This document shows positions 59,332 through 64,000 of a DNA stretch of 64,000 bases, in pieces. The position numbers were made by a program, and so were the translations under genes. Position 1 is the first letter of the stretch, and each line of letters starts with the position of its first letter. Source of the stretch: Diplonema papillatum (lineage: Eukaryota; Euglenozoa; Diplonemea; Diplonemida; Diplonemidae); assembly GCA_030068145.1 (NCBI GenBank), contig JAPJBO010000039.1, forward strand, positions 1 to 64,000, in the 5' to 3' direction. The notes under the pieces are model-generated. The model worked only from the letters and a program-made list of their open reading frames with translations. It was not told the origin of the DNA and searched no databases.

Positions 59332-59842
59332 GCCTCCTTTTCTTCCTCGCTACCCGGGGGGGGGGTCTTGTTCCTCTTTGATGCCTTTTTTTCGATTGAT
59401 GACCTGCCGGGCGTTGTCTGATTCGAGAACACGTTTTCTTTTCTTGTATGCCTGTTGCCAGCCTGTGGTTTCGAGTGCAGCAGACTCTGCTGTCACTCCA
59501 ACTGTAGCACGCCTTTTTCAGAGTAAAAGCTCGCGTCGCGAGCTTTTTGTGTTGTTTTTTTTCAGAGTTACAGTTCGCTTGAGAATTTTCGTTGTGTTTC
59601 CGGCGATAATCGCTCATTCAGTTGCCGTCCTTTTTGTTGATGCTCGGTACCTCTAGCTTGCTTAGAGCTGCGTGTTCTGATCTGCTGCTTAGCTCTGCGA
59701 ATGCTCAGCGGGGTGTTGATGGAGCTGGTGCGGAGGATTGATGACTTTCCGGTGGAGAATGAAGGGGCTTTGTGGAGGATCCGATGGGAGAATGGGTGGG
59801 ACCGGAGAAGATAATGCGGAAGGGGGTCTGCCGGGGGGTGTT
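59332..59842 (-). promoter_or_regulatory. Probable typA promoter/5' leader region (no defined motif)
   Basis: About 0.5 kb between the typA ATG and the minisatellite. It holds pyrimidine- and T-rich pieces and an AGCTCGCGTCGCGAGCT palindrome at about 59528-59544. No TATA-like or start-site motif could be assigned with confidence. Confidence 0.25.
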
Positions 59843-60117
59843 CGTTGATCGCGTTGTCCATTTCCCTTGTCGATTTCGTTGATCGCGTTGTCCACTTCCC
59901 TTGTCGATTTCGTTGATCGCGTTGTCCACTTCCCTTGTCGATTTCGTTGATCGCGTTGTCCACTTCCCTTGTCGATTTCGTTGATCGCGTTGTCTACTTC
60001 CCTTGTCGATTTCGTTGATCGCGTTGTCCACTTCCCTTGTCGATTTCGTTGATCGCGTTGCCCACTTCCCTTGTCGATTTCGTTGATCGCGATGTCCACT
60101 TCCCTTGTCGATGGTGT
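59843..60117 (-). repeat. 34-bp minisatellite, about eight copies, upstream of typA
   Basis: GATCGCGTTGTCCACTTCCC recurs every 34 bp from 59847 to 60085. Since 34 is not a multiple of three and no minus frame holds a stop, a repeating 34-residue frame appears (59689-60099). Low complexity and lack of context argue against a real protein. Confidence 0.93.
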
Positions 60118-61182
60118 TGCTGATGGTGTCTACCCATCACCCTTGTTCCCTATACGGGGTGAATCGTCCATGTTCATCATTCAGCGCAAGAGTCATCCGG
60201 TACATGTTTTTTCGTTCACCCCGTCGTGGGCTCGACCAACACTCACAAGCTCTGCGTGTCCTTCTTCAGCACGGCAGCGAGGTTCAGTCAAAACGCTGGA
60301 GATCTCCGACACTCTGAACAGGTATCGATTGATACCTCTTCTCGTCGTTTGATGGGTTCGATCGTTTGTCCACTGGTTCCGCATTGGAGGCTCATTCTTC
60401 GTGACACGGATCTCCGACACCTCGCGCTTGTCTTCTTGCAGTTCGCAGGAAATGGGGTAGCTACCCACGTTAAAAGAATGGCAAACGAGTGTGAACTGTA
60501 AAAGTAGCAGCGGCGCATGTTTGGCGGCTTCCTCATTTTCTCATTGAAACTCAAAGAGTAGTGGCTGCACATGAATATTACGCCACTACGGAGAGGACCT
60601 GTCCTGTGTGCCAACCGGCTGCAGCACTTTTTTCTGGTTGTGTTTTCGGCTGTTCTTTTTGGTTTGTTTGGAGGCGTTTGTTCTTATCTAGTTTTCTCCA
60701 CCAATGTTGTTCTGTCTAAGAAGAGCAGCCGCACCTCGTGTGTTGTTTCTGGTGGGACTTGCACGATAAAAGTGGCGAGGGAGGGGGTGGAGAGCGACGC
60801 ATAAAAAGAAACCGCAAACCCGAAAAAAAGAAGGCTTCGGAGTGCCTGGAAAGTATGGTTCTTCGCCAGGACCCTAGAATTGAGTCAGGGGATTGCATTG
60901 TTGCAGCAAGCTTTCCAGCAAGTAAGGCGCTGATCCGTTCGAGATTCTGGCTTGATCACGAGAAATCTGACGCATCTGAAAGCGGTAACCAATGGCTCTT
61001 TAAAGCGGCACTGGTAATTCGCAATCAAATGTCAAACCAGCTACGGTGTGCGCATACGGGAACGTGTTTCCATAGGGTTTCCCCGAACGCTTCCAATGAA
61101 TCCTTTTGGCACAGGGGTTGTTCTTGCAAAATACTCGGAGGAGCCGCCCGGTGCTTATTCTGACGGCGGCTACTGGGGAGAA
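60118..61182. other. Gene-free spacer
   Basis: Contains an inverted pair ACGGGGTGAA/TTCACCCCGT (about 60154 and 60214) and, at its right end, ATACTCGGAGGAGCC..GGTGCTTATTC (61134-61160), a third variant of the ATACTCG end. Confidence 0.35.
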
Positions 61183-61456
61183 ATACTCGACGTAGCTGCT
61201 TCGACTCCGAATGGAAGGGGGGAAATATAGAGGTAAGGGGCAAATACAATACATTTGTTCTTCGCTTACACCACCGTGTGTTGTTTTCTCACTCAGGACT
61301 TTGACTTGTTGTGTTTGTGTGATTTGTCGTGTAGGGGTAGACCCGCATGACCTCACGTCCGTTCAACACGTGGTTCGGTAGTTACAGCACTTGGGATCCC
61401 TTCTTTTCTTTGTCGGGCAGCATCGTCGAGCATTTCCTTTCAAGCTGGCGCTTATG
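61183..61456 (+). mobile_element. MITE family B copy (ATACTCGACG ... GCGCTTATGT)
   Basis: 274 bp, the cleanest copy. Start ATACTCGACGTAGCTGC; end GCAGCATCGTCGAGCATTTC plus a tail GCGCTTATGT. The layout (inverted ends, one with an extra tail ending CTTAT) is that of family A though the middle is unrelated. Confidence 0.85.
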
Positions 61457-62148
61457 TAAAAACAATACAGCAACAAATGTGTCTTTGCTGTTGAACGGTT
61501 ACACCCGACACTAAACCACGTGTCTCGTGTGTGGCTACTAAAACATTCTTTTTGTGTTACCGTCGATCCCGAAGGACGATTTTTTTCAAGATTCTTCAAC
61601 AGGCGGCTTCCTTGAGTATTTCCTCCATGCAGGTGCTTCTTCAAAAAGCAAAGCCGGGCGCGCCTAATCACAGGAGTGATCGGCGGCACCGACGGGGGTC
61701 TAATCGGTTTCAATGCGATTACGCTCTCCACGTGTAACGAGGTGTTAAAAAAAAAAGATGCAAATAATGGAACAAGGGTGTGTGGAAATGTGGAAAAAGT
61801 GAGCTGCCCCCTGGTTGGACAGGATCCTGCGTCTTGGGTTTGTTTTGTGATTCGGCCATGCGCAACCCCCCCCCCCCCCCAGACCGTGATAGGCCGCCAA
61901 ATGCAATTCCATGCAGCTCCAGGGGGACAGGGATCTGGTAGACCGTGGTGCCGTGTTCAACAGCGGCAGGCAATTCAATGCATTACCACGGGATGATGAT
62001 GGACCGGCTTACATGTGTCTTTTGCATGTGAATGGTCTTCGGTGCCCGAAATGGGCAGGCACGTCGTGGGCGGCCTCTGTCAGTTTAATACCCAAGGCAG
62101 AGCAGCTCAGGCAAAGTCTTCTGAAAGACTTCGATGGGGACAAAAAAG

Positions 62149-62539
62149 GAACATCTCCGGAGTGGGGCTGGCACTGATACGAAGTACGAACGATCAGCGA
62201 TGATTAATACGCTTTGCACCTCACTCAGGACTGTTTTCACTGTTGTGTTTGTGTGTCTTGTCGTGGAAGGGTAGTAGACCCACATGACTCACGTCCGTTC
62301 AGCACGTGTTCGGTAGTTACAGCACGTGGGATCCCTTCGGTTCTTTGTCTAGCGCTTGTAGAAAAACGAAAAGTCTTGTTCTGCGCACGTACGGGCTCTG
62401 AGGAGATTCTCGGAGTGAAGGTTTGCTTGAGCATAGGTCTCCGGGGTGACCATCGTCGAAAGGGTTCCTTTATGCTATCGTATATCGGGATGCATGATCA
62501 AATCACGGTAGTAGCAGTCGTTGTTCCGGAAATGTTCCC
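62149..62539. mobile_element. MITE family D copy interrupted by a family B fragment
   Basis: GGAACATCTCCGGAG at the left and TTCCGGAAATGTTCCC at the right. About 62220-62349 match the right half of family B, so the younger B piece sits within D. Confidence 0.65.
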
Positions 62540-64000
62540 TCCAGTACACAAATGTACGATTTAGAAAAGAAGCGGGAACAGAAGTTTTGTTTATGAAGTA
62601 TATAAAAAAAAAGAGGAGAGGGGTGTGAGGTTCGTCCCCTGTTTAGTGGGCATTGCGAGGGGTATTATTCGCCTGCCAGGAGAGAGCGCGCGGGGGGTGG
62701 TGGGGGCGAGGAGGTATCGTATGATGGATCCACAGCACGCCCGGCCAACTTCTAGCCTTTATTGTCTTCTCTCACAGAAATACTCGGAGCGCCGCGACTC
62801 GGGAAAAACGCGAAGCTTACGTGTGCGTGCCGGTTGGTCGGCTTTCCCCCCGTGTTTTTAGAGTGAAAGTTCCCTTGAAACTCTGAGTTTTAAAGTCTCC
62901 GGGTGACGTTCGTCGTTCTGGGAAGATATCCTTTGTGCTCTGAGTGTCGTAAGAGTGGTGGATACACGAGGTAAGAGGAGCGGTGGGTACCTTGGTTGTT
63001 GGTCATTGGTGGTTTTGGCCATTGTCCACATACCTTACTTACGGTAGGCCCTCCTCAGTATGGTGCCGCAGTAGGTGACTGTCTGTCTTCTTGGTACCGT
63101 CTGACCGTCTCTTTTCGTGAATTTTTACTCAGCTTCTGATCAAAGTCCCGTAACCACGCCGCCCTGCTTGTTTTTAGCGTCCACGAAACATTGTAAGGGC
63201 AACCCGCAACGCTGCTGAACCCAGGCGTCCTCGGGTTGTGTCGGATGCACACACTTCCCTCCACGGGGCTCATGTTGCGTTCTTTGGAGGGGCATCGGAG
63301 AACACACTCTAGCCTTCGTACTTCGCCAAGTGGGCTACCTGGAGTATTTCTTTGAAATGAAGGGGCTTATCACGGATTAAATAGAGCCAGTATCCCGGTT
63401 CCAAAGTTGGCTATGGAGCAGAAGAAGAAGTTCACCCTGGGGCAAGAAGAACGATCAACCGCAGCGTGCAAAACGCTTGAATCGGAGACGGCGGCGCAGT
63501 GCCACAACCCCGCCCGCTGCGTAACCACGCAGCCCTGAGATTGAACGTCTCTACGGGCTTGTGCTCACCGCAAGCGCCAAGTCCCAGGCATGTCACGCCA
63601 GTCTTGTTGAACGTTCACACCCGCCACTAAACCCCGATTTACCTGTGCTTCAATCTGACGACAAACCCCCGCGAAACACGGCTACACTTAACCCCTGCGG
63701 CCCATTCAAAAAAGCAAAAGAAAGAAATGCGTAGTTTTGCTGAAAACTGGGCGAACAGAAGAAAATCACGTCTGTTCTCATTACTTTTTTCCGTTCTTTC
63801 ATTTATTTTCCTTCTCAGAAGTTGGCGCAGGCGACTTGCGCAAAGCTGTGAATATTATGTTTAGTTGCGGCGGATGCCGCCACGGGGAGGACGGTTGAGC
63901 CAGGACCCGTGCCTTCGCTCTGGGTGCGGCTGTTCGATGAAATTCGTGAAAAAGACGTTGCGGGCGTTGGCGTTGGAGGTTGCCCTGTCGACGGATTCGG
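62540..64000. other. Gene-free right end of the window
   Basis: Includes 'tttttagagtgaaagttc' and 'ttttaaagtctccgggtgac' cassettes (62858-62906), a family C tail (63170-63200) and a TTGAACGTTCACACCCGCCACT piece of family A (63606). No coding region recognised. Confidence 0.35.

Noticed and set aside
59689..60099. 136-aa minus-strand repeat protein
   Set aside because: Simple by-product of a stop-free 34-bp minisatellite; no start context or other domain.

Overview
The window is nuclear DNA from a eukaryote, most likely a repeat-rich single-celled alga or protist. It shows GT-AG introns, non-LTR retrotransposon ORFs, poly-Q coding CAG runs, many MITE-like repeats, minisatellites and very low gene density. 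A chromerid-like alveolate would fit, but the sequence alone does not prove the taxon. I find only two confident host genes in 64 kb: a four-exon typA/BipA translational GTPase (minus strand, 59331 to 50672) and an intron-less gene for a Q-rich protein with a C-terminal RRM (minus strand, 45724 to 43526). I found no rRNA, CRISPR array or convincing intact tRNA.

Region by region. Positions 1-6729 hold one large APE-type non-LTR retrotransposon on the minus strand, cut by the left window edge. ORF1 (887 aa) carries an OTU-like cysteine protease domain, a late coiled coil and a basic tail. ORF2 lies in the -1 frame, overlaps the end of ORF1 and encodes, in order, a hierarchical 25/26-residue repeat block, a 2A-like peptide (DVHENPGP), an AP-endonuclease domain and a reverse transcriptase with a FADD box. 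Positions 7809-9271 are a foldback-type transposon whose inverted ends are arrays of a 29-31 bp repeat, flanked by a 9-bp target duplication. From 9.3 to 34.7 kb I see no intact gene, only dispersed MITE-like families, hairpins, homopolymers and an isolated OTU fragment (25497-25842). Positions 34765-36540 hold a second foldback-like element with a 32-bp minisatellite, and it is followed by an uninterrupted (TTG)78 tract.

The right third contains the RRM gene, repeat-filled spacers and the long typA locus. The third typA intron (about 5.3 kb) is a nest of insertions. It contains a broken reverse-transcriptase element on the opposite strand, split by a 1.26-kb insertion with a 17-bp target duplication. 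That insertion carries a 209-bp MITE, and an almost identical second copy 2.5 kb away preserves the empty site. A tandem duplication copies the last typA codons and 3' flank, and a 34-bp minisatellite lies about 0.5 kb upstream of the typA start.

The main biological themes are a retrotransposon combining OTU, a repeat block and a 2A-like site, and several non-autonomous element families sharing an ATACTCGA-type end. typA probably acts in organellar translation, given its N-terminal extension. The RRM protein is a likely cytoplasmic RNA or translation factor.
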